Assembly (NCBI GenBank): GCA_946624065.1 | Contig: CAMORT010000035.1 | Location: forward strand, 1-26,966 | Direction: 5' to 3' | From: F23-D06 sp002392325 | Lineage (GTDB): Bacteria; Bacteroidota; Bacteroidia; Bacteroidales; WCHB1-69 | DNA length: 26,966 nucleotides | In this document: positions 14,943 to 23,558 of the stretch, piece after piece | Layout: every line of letters starts with the position of its first letter | Numbering within the stretch: position 1 is the stretch's first letter | The notes under the pieces: generated by a model | The model's input: only the letters and a program-made list of their open reading frames with translations | Told to the model about the DNA's origin: nothing | Databases searched by the model: none | Made by a program: the position numbers and the translations under genes

Positions 14943-15347
14943 TTACTTTCGCCTCAAACTGATAAGCGCCGCCACGGCTTCCACCAGTCCGAGCACAAAA
15001 TAAAGGTTGCTGATAGCGTTGAAGCCCCACACCCACCATTCAAGGACAATCCAGAGCATCAGGATGATGCCACAGGCGAGGACTGTCCAGTGTGCGAGCG
15101 GGAGTTTTTTGAACAGGAGGATTGCTGCCGCAATCTGGGGGAGCCCGTTCAGGGCCAGTAGCACGAAGCCCGAGGGAATAAAGTTGCGGAAGAAGATGTC
15201 CGGCCAGGGCATCTTCGCACGCAGCAGCTCTAACAACGGCTCGCCGCCCCACGCAACGCCCGTAGGGTCAATCCACATCATCACGGCACCGCCTACTGCG
15301 CCGATGCCGATGAAAAGGGTTAGGAATTTTTCGAGTTTGAGCATCAT
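14943..15347 (-). CDS. Four-helix small membrane protein coupled to higBA
   Basis: This is a 134-residue protein with about four membrane helices (residues 7-27, 54-77, 81-102, 107-130) and a loop with WIDPTGVAWGG and PWPDIFFRNFIPSG. It resembles a widespread uncharacterised DoxX-like family, with the PSG-type motif between helices. Its ATG at 15347 overlaps the higA stop as ATGA, so it is likely translated by coupling as the third gene of the higB-higA operon. The role is unknown. The overlap argues for shared control rather than chance adjacency. Confidence 0.7.
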   Translation of the reverse strand: MMLKLEKFLTLFIGIGAVGGAVMMWIDPTGVAWGGEPLLELLRAKMPWPDIFFRNFIPSGFVLLALNGLPQIAAAILLFKKLPLAHWTVLACGIILMLWIVLEWWVWGFNAISNLYFVLGLVEAVAALISLRRK

Positions 15348-15688
15348 AACACCGATGCGATTTTGCGGATTTTAGCAAGACGGGCTTTGAAAGACTTGTT
15401 TCGTTCCGCCATCTGCATATCGTATTCCGACTGCATACGGATAAATGTCCCAGCATCCAGGTCTAGTGCCTTCCCGATTAGTAGGGCATATTCAATGGTG
15501 ACTGGGCGTTTCCCATTCAGAACCTCATTGATCACGGAATAAGCGATGCCTGTTGCCTCTGATAGTTGCCGTTGTGTAATGCCACGGTATTCAATCTCAT
15601 CCTTGATAATGTCACCCGGATGTGTTGGAATGAACGGCGTTAAATTATTGGCAATCATATTGTCCGGTACTCCTGCTTTATGTATCAT
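15344..15688 (-). CDS. higA: HigA-type antitoxin, XRE-family
   Basis: This is a 114-residue antitoxin. An HTH of the HigA kind spans about residues 20-85: IPTHPGDIIKDEIEYRGITQ, then LSEATGIAYSVINEVLNGKR, then a helix with PVTIEYALLIGKALDL. The THPGxxIKDE opening is the family hallmark. HigA neutralises HigB by binding it and represses the operon promoter. It follows higB by only a few bases, in the toxin-first order typical of higBA. ATG at 15688 is used; M11 is a possible alternative start. Confidence 0.92.
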   Translation of the reverse strand: MIHKAGVPDNMIANNLTPFIPTHPGDIIKDEIEYRGITQRQLSEATGIAYSVINEVLNGKRPVTIEYALLIGKALDLDAGTFIRMQSEYDMQMAERNKSFKARLAKIRKIASVL

Positions 15689-15692
15689 AATC

Positions 15693-16010
15693 CTATTTGT
15701 AATGGTTTGACAATTCTATTATATTACAGATGGTTGCAATTTGCTGGTTATCAACTGAGGACTCTGTGAATTCAATCCTATATTTGTCATTTACTCTCAC
15801 AGAAGATATTCCTTCTTTGTCGCCTATAAGATGTTCGTAATGCAATCCTTTGAAACGAGTGAGTTCAAGAACATTGTTGGCATTCTTCATTATATTCACT
15901 ACTTTAACATACCTCGCCACCACATCAGGCTGGAAGCGATGTTTCTTGCTCGTTGAATGTCCGTTAATGTACAATTCCTGCAGATATTCCTTATCAAATG
16001 ATACAATCAT
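15693..16010 (-). CDS. higB: HigB-type toxin, RelE/ParE superfamily
   Basis: HigB toxins are ribosome-dependent mRNA endonucleases. This one is 105 residues with the HigB signs: ARYVKVVNIMKNANNVLELTR, then GLHYEHLIGDKEGISSVRVN, and DKYRIEFT. The SVRVNDKYRIEF strand pair is the conserved catalytic or core region of HigB/RelE-like toxins. The N-terminus MIVSFDKEYLQELYI is close to the usual MIxSF start, which supports ATG at 16010 over TTG at 16022. The promoter's -7 box ends 9 bases before this ATG, so the leader is almost absent. Confidence 0.9.
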   Translation of the reverse strand: MIVSFDKEYLQELYINGHSTSKKHRFQPDVVARYVKVVNIMKNANNVLELTRFKGLHYEHLIGDKEGISSVRVNDKYRIEFTESSVDNQQIATICNIIELSNHYK

Positions 16011-16019
16011 AATCGACTG

Positions 16020-16052
16020 CAAAGATACATCTTTTATTCATATCTTCGCAAA
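16020..16052 (-). promoter_or_regulatory. higBA promoter with overlapping operator-like palindrome
   Basis: On the minus strand, TTTG (16052-16049), a 21-nt spacer and TATCTTTG (16027-16020) form a near-ideal Bacteroidota promoter. AAAGAT-AC-ATCTTT at 16021-16034 is an inverted repeat overlapping the -7 box. It is a good candidate HigA operator. Confidence 0.75.
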
Positions 16053-16117
16053 ATTGAGAATATTTTTATCTCAGCGTATCGCTCATATCTGTGCGTAAAA
16101 AAAATGACGACAAACGA

Positions 16118-16146
16118 TTGGTCAAAAGAATTATTTTGTATTTTTG
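16118..16146 (+). promoter_or_regulatory. Promoter for the structured leader and zinc-ribbon gene
   Basis: TTG at 16118-16120 is followed 18 nt later by TATTTTTG at 16139-16146. Transcription should start near 16150, giving a leader of about 158 nt before the 16309 ATG. Confidence 0.65.
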
Positions 16147-16149
16147 CCG

Positions 16150-16259
16150 TCGGTTTTAGTGGTAATGCCTGCTGCCCGTGCGAAGATTTTATCATACCAC
16201 TATTGATATTAATGTTTAACCGAAGTGTCATGGTTTTTGTCACTAAAGGGTACGGGCGG
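16150..16259 (+). ncRNA. Candidate structured leader RNA with a pseudoknot
   Basis: Several pairings nest within one transcript leader. P1 is TCGGTT (16150-16155) with AACCGA (16218-16223). P2 is TAGTGGTA (16157-16164) with TACCACTA (16195-16202). P3 is AGTGTC (16224-16229) with GTCACT (16239-16244), with one T-T mismatch. The P2 loop sequence CTGCCCGTGC (16172-16181) pairs over 10 bp, with two G-T pairs, to GTACGGGCGG (16250-16259) downstream of P1, which makes a pseudoknot. The gap from promoter start to the 16309 ATG holds only this element. It fits a riboswitch or other cis-regulatory RNA, or a small RNA. I do not recognise its class. Confidence 0.5.
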
Positions 16260-16308
16260 ATAGGATAGATAAAAGCTTTGGCACATTAATAACGCTTAAA
16301 CATTAATT

Positions 16309-17079
16309 ATGAACCACATTGAGTATTTTAAGCTTCAGGCAAAGAATCTTCTTAAAGATTACAAAACTCGTCTTTTCAACCCGAAAGATGGTTTTCACGA
16401 GTACAACCCAAAGTTTTTTGACATTACGGGGATTTTCGATTATTTGGATTTGAATGATGAAAAATCAGATTTTAAATTCACATTAATGAATGCCCAACAT
16501 GTTATTGCGCAGCTTGCAGGATTTTCAAAATGGGATGATTTGTTGAAAGCAAATCCTTCAGAATTAGAACTTGCACATCTACTGTATGACAATGCCCATA
16601 AAATATCTCTTGATGAATGGGATATGTACATTTCAGATGCAGAAAGAATGAATCACACAAAATTCAATACTGAAACAAAACTGGAAATATTCAAACAAGT
16701 GTTTTTAAGTTCAGACAGACATCGCAGTGATTTTGTTCCTTATCGTATTGATTTAGAACAAAAATGGAATACAAAACCTGCCGATATCATCGAAGATAAT
16801 CCTTTAAATTATGAAGACATGTACATGGAACTTGACGAACAAGAAAGGATGGCCGCCATTAAAGACCATCAGGAAAATGGTTTAGGATTTCCTCTTGAGG
16901 AAACCGTGGAATGCTTACATTGCGGAGAACGCTATAAATTTAAATATGTCAAGGCTATCCGCACTAAACCACAATTTCGTAGTGATGACGATTTTGATCA
17001 AATCGTCTGCAAGAATTATCCGGAATGTAACGGAAGCATTATTGATTTGTTTCCGATAAAACACAAAATGAAGAACTGA
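16309..17079 (+). CDS. Glyoxalase-like N-terminal / zinc-ribbon protein of unknown role
   Basis: This is a 256-residue protein, AT-rich compared with its neighbours. Residues 1-95 (YFKLQAKNLLKDYKTR, then LMNAQHVIAQLAGFSKWDDL) resemble the helical segment found near glyoxalase-superfamily proteins, with the recurring AQHVIAxLxGFxxWxDLL pattern. A charged helical middle spans about 95-200. The end carries a probable zinc ribbon: CLHCGERY with C202 and C205, and C234 and C240. Several Bacteroidota proteins share this head-and-zinc-ribbon shape, but I know no tested function. ATG at 16309 is preceded by the structured leader. Low GC suggests recent transfer. Confidence 0.6.
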   Translation: MNHIEYFKLQAKNLLKDYKTRLFNPKDGFHEYNPKFFDITGIFDYLDLNDEKSDFKFTLMNAQHVIAQLAGFSKWDDLLKANPSELELAHLLYDNAHKISLDEWDMYISDAERMNHTKFNTETKLEIFKQVFLSSDRHRSDFVPYRIDLEQKWNTKPADIIEDNPLNYEDMYMELDEQERMAAIKDHQENGLGFPLEETVECLHCGERYKFKYVKAIRTKPQFRSDDDFDQIVCKNYPECNGSIIDLFPIKHKMKN

Positions 17080-17103
17080 CGCGGACAACAAAAAATATAG
17101 GAG

Positions 17104-17285
17104 ATTCCGCTCAACGCTATCGCGTTTCGCGGAATGGTTTGTTGTGTCGGGGTAAAAAAGGGGAGGAGATGGGCGGCGATTGTAAACGTGCTGGCAACTG
17201 TACATTTTTTGCCGCCGCCCATCTCCTCCCTATTGTCACATTCGGCAGAGCACCATTCCGTCGCCGACGATAGGAGGTGACGGAA
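17104..17285. repeat. Nested hairpin cluster (three inverted repeats)
   Basis: Arm A is ATTCCGC(tc)AACGC at 17104-17117, pairing with GCGTT(tc)GCGGAAT at 17122-17135. Arm B is the 18-bp perfect inverted repeat GGGAGGAGATGGGCGGCG (17161-17178) with its complement at 17213-17230, spacer 34 nt. Arm C is TTCCGTCGCC (17256-17265) with GGTGACGGAA (17276-17285). An outer 8-bp pair, GGAATGGT (17131-17138) with ACCATTCC (17252-17259), frames B. It could be a REP/BIME-like or MITE-like element or compound terminators. It contains no real gene. Confidence 0.7.
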
Positions 17286-17320
17286 ACTCCTTCTTGTCAA
17301 ATCAAAGTAAGAAATTATCA

Positions 17321-17537
17321 TTAACAGCACAACCCCGCATAAATCCCCGCACCAATCAGGCACGGGATCAGCCCGATAAGCATTCCCCCACAGCGACTGC
17401 ACGAAGTGGTACTTTTTCTGATGGTAGGCTGCTTCCATGTGCTCGGTGCCGGGCAGGCGCATGGACTTCAGGTTGGCGAAGAGCACCCAATCGAGGAAGA
17501 ATTCGTGAATTGTGTGGAATTGCGGCGCGTGTGTCGC
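17321..17537 (-). pseudogene. 3' remnant of an unidentified membrane protein gene with a frameshift
   Basis: Read on the minus strand directly after the HerA stop, the frame is open as FHTIHEFFLDWVLFANLKSM, then RLPGTEHMEAAYHQKKYHFV and QSLWG. It shifts at a run of five G (plus-strand C at 17385-17389). Removing one G joins it to MLIGLIPCLIGAGIYAGLCC and a TAA at 17321-17323, a good membrane helix with a natural-looking end. The fit of both halves suggests a decayed gene or a homopolymer sequencing error. No start codon lies between the HerA stop and the fragment. The family is not recognised. Confidence 0.55.
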
Positions 17538-19124
<1,587 letters not shown>

Positions 19125-19147
19125 GTGTGTCGTTTTTATTGTTTCTG

Positions 19148-19155
19148 CAAAAGTA
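19148..19155 (-). promoter_or_regulatory. -7 box of the HerA-like gene
   Basis: The minus strand reads TACTTTTG, a TAnnTTTG match, 23 nt upstream of the HerA-like ATG. Confidence 0.5.
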
Positions 19156-19297
19156 GTAATTTTTTAGAAAACATAATAGGGAATCGGAAAGAAAATGCGG
19201 CTGTACCAGAGAACCATTAGACTTTTCTAATCAGTTTTGAGTATTCAACAATCCCAATTACCGCAAATATGGGAGCTTTCAATCGTTATGCGGCTTC

Positions 19298-19305
19298 TAT
19301 TTTTG
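19298..19305 (+). promoter_or_regulatory. -7 box of the T9SS protein gene
   Basis: TATTTTTG lies 43 nt upstream of the ATG at 19349. The 224-nt gap between the two divergent genes holds both promoters and nothing else I can identify. Confidence 0.55.
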
Positions 19306-19348
19306 CATTGTCAAAAAAAGGATACTTATTAACTAAATATAATGTTGT

Positions 19349-21853
19349 ATGAAGAAAAAAATTACGCTTAGAAAAGTTATTCTGTTTGCGGCCTTTCTGA
19401 TGCCGCTTCTGGCGCTTCGCGCGCAAATCAATTACTCCGACACCATTGATGACGGATATTACTCCTATCCTTCCACTATGAGCGCATTGCCGGGGTTCTA
19501 CGGCTACCACCTGTCTGCCGCTTTGTATGATGCCTCTGAGATAAACCACGCGGCGGGGGTCGTGCAGTCACTTTCGTATCATATCACTTATGGGAATACC
19601 TTTTATTGGATGGATCAGAGAGTTAAAATCTATCTGATGGAAACCACCGACAGCATATTGGATTTGTCGATGACTTGGAACCAACTGACTGCCAATGCGA
19701 TGTTGGTGTACGATTCGACCGATTATGATCTCCAATATGATGACTACTGGAAGGAATTCCTCTTCACGCAGCCATTCCCTTATCATGGCGGAAATTTAGT
19801 GGTACTGGTTGAAGGTTACGGGTGCAGTGCGACAGGGAGTGTGGATTGCGAAACCAGCATCATGTGCAACGAGGGCTCAGCCGGCAATTGCTGGAACCGT
19901 ATGCAGGACAACACCCCTCTTTCCTTTACGACGGTGATGGCGTCCATGCCTGCCGGTGTTCATGGCAACAACTCTGACCGCGCGGATGTCTTCTTCACAT
20001 TCAACTCGAATGCGGATACTTGTACGCTTTCTCTACCATACGCTGAGAATTTTGAAAATTATCCGGGTTTCTATACCGATATTCCAAATTGCTGGAATAC
20101 AATATCTTTCTATCCTACGGCATACAATACCTATTACCCGATCATCAATCCGGGTTCTTCCTCCGATTCCCAATCCATGATGTTCATGATTGAAGGAAAC
20201 GCCTCGGAGTTCGCCATCCTGCCCTCTATTCCCGCCCAAACCGCTATGCAGGATGTGATGATGACCTTCCGCTATAAATCCACGGTGGCGCAGTCCAATG
20301 TCACCTATTTGGTGGTAGGCGTGATGTCGGATCCTGCCGACACATCCACATTTGTGCCGGTCGCCTCCGTTACCAAAGTGAACAGTACGGCAGGTTGGGA
20401 AGATAAGGAAATCAATTTCGCCACTTACACGGGAACGGGCAAACATATCGCATTTTGTCTGTCTGGGCGAAACACCACAGCTATGTTTCCGAGTTGTTTC
20501 GTGGACGATGTGGCCGTTTTCGAGGCACCCGACTGCGTGGCGCCTGTAAACATTGCCAGTACAGTCGGCCAAAATGGTGTGACGGTGACATGGCAGGCCA
20601 ACAACAATGCCAATGGCGTTCGTCTCTATTACAAATCCTTTGCCGACACCTCGTATGTGTCAGTGGATGTGCTCCAAGACACTTTCTATTCTTTCCAATC
20701 CTTTTCAGATGGTATGATTTACCAATACTATTTGACAACACTATGTGATTCTTCCAATGAGTCAGCGGCTTCTCAAATTTATTCATTTACAACACCTTGC
20801 AATGTGGTTTCCGTTTATCCTTGGAGTGATGGTTTTGAAAATGGCGCCGCCTGCTGGTCATTCGAATCGTCAGTGTCTGGTCAAAATTGGACGCTCGTAA
20901 CGCAAGGCGACAATCCCGCTTGCCTGCCGCATAGTGGCTCTTACATGATGAAAATGAATAATTATACGCTGTCGGCGGGCAATTGGTGCGCACTGATTTC
21001 ACCCGCTTTTGATATGACCCAAGACATGATGCTTTCCTATTTTTACCACTCCTATAGTTTTCAAATGTATGATGATTCGGTGGAGGTATATTACAATGAC
21101 CAACCCAATCTCGCTAATGCCACATTGTTGAAGACATTCCATGGGAACCAGTATCAGGAAGTATGGAATAAAGACACCGTAATGGTTCCAGCACCTGCCA
21201 ATGGCGGTGTGCGCTATGTTATCTTCAAGGCCATTTCCGACTATGGATTCAACATCTTCTTGGATGACATATCCATGTCACCCATAACGCCGGATACGGG
21301 AATGGTTTATGTTTTGATAGATACGGCAATTTGCGATGGGGAGAGCGTGGATTTTTATGGCGGTTCTTATGGAACTGCAGGTGTTTACGAGATTGAGTCG
21401 GCTGACAGTGTCATCTCGTTGAATTTGATCGTGAATCCTACCTACACAATTGTTCTCCATGATACAATACAGGAAGGGGAGACCTATACGCAATATGGGT
21501 TCAACGAGAATTCAGCGGGCACTTATTATCAGAATTTGACTACGGAAGCGGGTTGTGACAGCACTGTGGTGTTGAATCTTACGGTCATTGTTGGAATTGA
21601 GTTGAATGAACCGTTGGAGATGTCTGTATATCCGAATCCCGCAACGCAGTATATACTTTTGAGTGTGAATGGATTGGAAGAAGATGTGCAGGTGGAATTG
21701 TTGGACCTTGCGGGGCAGTGTGTGCGTCGGAGTGTTATACGGAAAGGAACTACCGAATTGTGGATTGAGCGTGGCAATCTTTCAAATGGTGTGTATCTGC
21801 TCAATCTGAAGGGTGATGGCGTGCAGCACACCCGAAAAGTGATATTCATGTAG
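19349..21853 (+). CDS. Large T9SS-secreted adhesin-like protein (type A sorting domain)
   Basis: This is an 834-residue exported protein. Residues 1-26 form a signal peptide ending LLALRAQ. Residues ~222-392 look like a choice-of-anchor J/MAM-like domain (LPYAENFE... near the start, CFVDDVAVFEAP at the end). Residues ~393-484 look like a fibronectin type III domain. A second J-like domain at ~484-643 begins YPWSDGFENG and ends FLDDISMSPI. A repeat-like region with CDGESVDFYGG and CDSTVVLNLTV follows. The end is a Por/T9SS type A sorting domain (LEMSVYPNPATQY near 755). The sorting domain directs export and surface attachment. The binding target is unknown. The gene ends at a terminator hairpin. 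Confidence 0.85.
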   Translation: MKKKITLRKVILFAAFLMPLLALRAQINYSDTIDDGYYSYPSTMSALPGFYGYHLSAALYDASEINHAAGVVQSLSYHITYGNTFYWMDQRVKIYLMETTDSILDLSMTWNQLTANAMLVYDSTDYDLQYDDYWKEFLFTQPFPYHGGNLVVLVEGYGCSATGSVDCETSIMCNEGSAGNCWNRMQDNTPLSFTTVMASMPAGVHGNNSDRADVFFTFNSNADTCTLSLPYAENFENYPGFYTDIPNCWNTISFYPTAYNTYYPIINPGSSSDSQSMMFMIEGNASEFAILPSIPAQTAMQDVMMTFRYKSTVAQSNVTYLVVGVMSDPADTSTFVPVASVTKVNSTAGWEDKEINFATYTGTGKHIAFCLSGRNTTAMFPSCFVDDVAVFEAPDCVAPVNIASTVGQNGVTVTWQANNNANGVRLYYKSFADTSYVSVDVLQDTFYSFQSFSDGMIYQYYLTTLCDSSNESAASQIYSFTTPCNVVSVYPWSDGFENGAACWSFESSVSGQNWTLVTQGDNPACLPHSGSYMMKMNNYTLSAGNWCALISPAFDMTQDMMLSYFYHSYSFQMYDDSVEVYYNDQPNLANATLLKTFHGNQYQEVWNKDTVMVPAPANGGVRYVIFKAISDYGFNIFLDDISMSPITPDTGMVYVLIDTAICDGESVDFYGGSYGTAGVYEIESADSVISLNLIVNPTYTIVLHDTIQEGETYTQYGFNENSAGTYYQNLTTEAGCDSTVVLNLTVIVGIELNEPLEMSVYPNPATQYILLSVNGLEEDVQVELLDLAGQCVRRSVIRKGTTELWIERGNLSNGVYLLNLKGDGVQHTRKVIFM

Positions 21854-21875
21854 GATTTTTGATGTATTATAGTGC

Positions 21876-21902
21876 AGGCTCCGTCAAGGCGGGGCCTTTT
21901 TT
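21876..21902 (+). terminator. Intrinsic terminator after the T9SS gene
   Basis: AGGC-t-CCG (21876-21883) pairs with CGG-g-GCCT (21890-21897) around a TCAAGG loop, followed by a T run to 21902. Confidence 0.8.
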
Positions 21903-21972
21903 GTTGTCTTAAGGTAAGAACTGCTTGTTTTTTTTGAAATAAAATGATGTGATTGAATTATTGAAAAAATGC

Positions 21973-21980
21973 TATTTTTG
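21973..21980 (+). promoter_or_regulatory. -7 box of sodB
   Basis: TATTTTTG lies 28 nt upstream of the sodB ATG, giving a leader of about 25 nt. TTG at 21953-21955 is a weak -33 candidate. Confidence 0.6.
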
Positions 21981-22008
21981 CATTAACAAACAATAAAACA
22001 ATCATACT

Positions 22009-22590
22009 ATGTCAAAATTCGAATTGATTTCCCTGCCATACGAGGCAAACGCATTGGCCCCTATTATTTCCGAACAAACTATCGGTTTCCACCACGGCAA
22101 ACACCTGCAAGGGTATGTCAACAACCTGAACGCCGCCATCGAAGGCACTCCGTTTTCGGAGATGGCGCTGGAAGACATCGTGAAGAAGGCCTCCGGCGGC
22201 ATGCTCAACAACGCCGGTCAGATTCTGAACCACAACCTCTATTTCCTGCAATTCCGAAGCCCTGTTGCGGACAACAAACCCACAGGCAAACTCGCTGCTG
22301 CCATTGATGCGCAGTTCGGCTCGTTTGAGGCGTTTCAGAAAGAGTTTGTGCAGGCAGGCGCCACTTTGTTCGGTTCTGGTTGGGTGTGGCTTTCCGCCGA
22401 CGCGGAAGGCAAACTGGTCATCACACAGGAAACAAACGCCGCCAATCCCGTGCAAAAGGGACTGAAACCGCTGCTCACATTTGATGTCTGGGAGCATGCG
22501 TACTATCTGGATTACCAGAACCGCCGCCCCGACCATCTCAATGCTTTATGGCAGATTGTGAATTGGGAAGTGGTGGAAGGAAGACTGTAG
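22009..22590 (+). CDS. sodB: Iron/manganese superoxide dismutase
   Basis: This enzyme dismutes superoxide to oxygen and peroxide. The 193-residue protein has the four metal ligands: H28 (FHHGKH), H75 (NHNLYF), D159 and H163 (DVWEHAYYLDYQNRR). Gln71 in NNAGQILNH, plus Ala in place of Gln at the later site (TNAANPV), is the iron-type arrangement. Many Bacteroidota enzymes of this type are cambialistic (Fe or Mn). Length and start are typical. The gene has its own promoter and seems monocistronic. Confidence 0.95.
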   Translation: MSKFELISLPYEANALAPIISEQTIGFHHGKHLQGYVNNLNAAIEGTPFSEMALEDIVKKASGGMLNNAGQILNHNLYFLQFRSPVADNKPTGKLAAAIDAQFGSFEAFQKEFVQAGATLFGSGWVWLSADAEGKLVITQETNAANPVQKGLKPLLTFDVWEHAYYLDYQNRRPDHLNALWQIVNWEVVEGRL

Positions 22591-22644
22591 GGTTAGAATG
22601 CCTGATATCGGAAAAACATGCGACAATAATGCTAAATCAATAGT

Positions 22645-23430
22645 CTAACTATTTGATTCTTCATTCTTTTCGTTTAACAACTGATCAATCTTCTTTTCAA
22701 TTGTAGTGAGTCTTTCTTTCACATCATCGTTGTTGTCGGCAACCATGGCGTCCACAAACACAGAGTTGATGAAAGACATGCCAATGATGCCGCCCATAAT
22801 CAACAGCAGGCAAAAGTAGAGTCGTACCATGAACCCCCAGAATGGTGATGTGGCCGCCGCAATGGTGTCGGGAATGTCGTACCAGCCATCAATTGTGCAG
22901 AATCGGAAGATGGAGTAGATGGATTCCAACGGGGAGGAGAAGTATTCGGGGGCGATATCCTTGAACAGACTGCAGTTGATTAGTCCGAAAATGACAATTA
23001 TGACGAAAAAAGCGAGCAGGATGGCGTACGATTCGCGCAGCGCCAGATTGAAACCTTTGATAATTTGACCGAAGTTAGGGAAAAAATGCAGCATCCGGAA
23101 GAAACGCAGCACTCGCATCACTCGTAGGACAAGCAATATGGACAAATCCATCAGTCCTGTGGGGATAAACAGTTCCACCAACGACGGCAACGATAGTATG
23201 ACCAGGATACCATCCAGGCAATTCCACCCTGATGACCAGTATCCTTTAAATCCTAACTCTTTGAGCTTGATGATCATCTCAAACAGAAACACGAAGGTGC
23301 ATAGGTAATCTATTATAGTGATGACAGGATGCGTTATTCCGCTCACTTGCAAATAGATAACTACGGCATTCAACAGAATAATGCCAAGGATGAATTTCTC
23401 GTTGAGAAAAAGATTTTTCAAATGCTTCAT
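22645..23430 (-). CDS. Voltage-gated-type cation channel (single 6-TM unit)
   Basis: This is a 261-residue ion transporter. Helices S1-S3 span about residues 12-85. S4 has regularly spaced Arg (R103, R106, R109, R112), S5 is near 135-152, a pore helix follows, and S6 is near 202-225. The selectivity-filter region reads TIDGW (179-183), whereas well-studied BacNav channels have an LESW-like filter. The Asp makes Na or Ca selectivity uncertain. A C-terminal coiled coil (about 238-255) probably forms the tetramer bundle, as in BacNav proteins. ATG at 23430 is preferred over 23529, because the extension reads through the promoter. Confidence 0.85.
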   Translation of the reverse strand: MKHLKNLFLNEKFILGIILLNAVVIYLQVSGITHPVITIIDYLCTFVFLFEMIIKLKELGFKGYWSSGWNCLDGILVILSLPSLVELFIPTGLMDLSILLVLRVMRVLRFFRMLHFFPNFGQIIKGFNLALRESYAILLAFFVIIVIFGLINCSLFKDIAPEYFSSPLESIYSIFRFCTIDGWYDIPDTIAAATSPFWGFMVRLYFCLLLIMGGIIGMSFINSVFVDAMVADNNDDVKERLTTIEKKIDQLLNEKNEESNS

Positions 23431-23451
23431 AGAACTGTTTGTTTTGAGGTG

Positions 23452-23459
23452 CAAAAATA
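23452..23459 (-). promoter_or_regulatory. -7 box of the channel gene
   Basis: The minus strand reads TATTTTTG, 21 nt upstream of the channel ATG. It supports the 23430 start. Confidence 0.55.
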
Positions 23460-23504
23460 AAAAAAAGGCAACAATCGTATGAATCGCGATTCCGTGTTTT
23501 TTAT

Positions 23505-23512
23505 TATTTTTG
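23505..23512 (+). promoter_or_regulatory. -7 box of mnmA
   Basis: TATTTTTG lies 46 nt upstream of the mnmA ATG, about 45 nt from the oppositely oriented channel -7 box. Confidence 0.55.
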
Positions 23513-23558
23513 TACCCTTGAATAATCAAAAGACATTGGACCAGAATAAAGAGTGATT

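Noticed and set aside
14928..15161. 77-codon + frame after the chimera
   Set aside because: It overlaps the coupled membrane-protein gene on the other strand and has unstructured, mixed composition.
16034..16243. 69-codon - frame across the leader RNA
   Set aside because: It overlaps two promoters and the pseudoknot and has no family signs.
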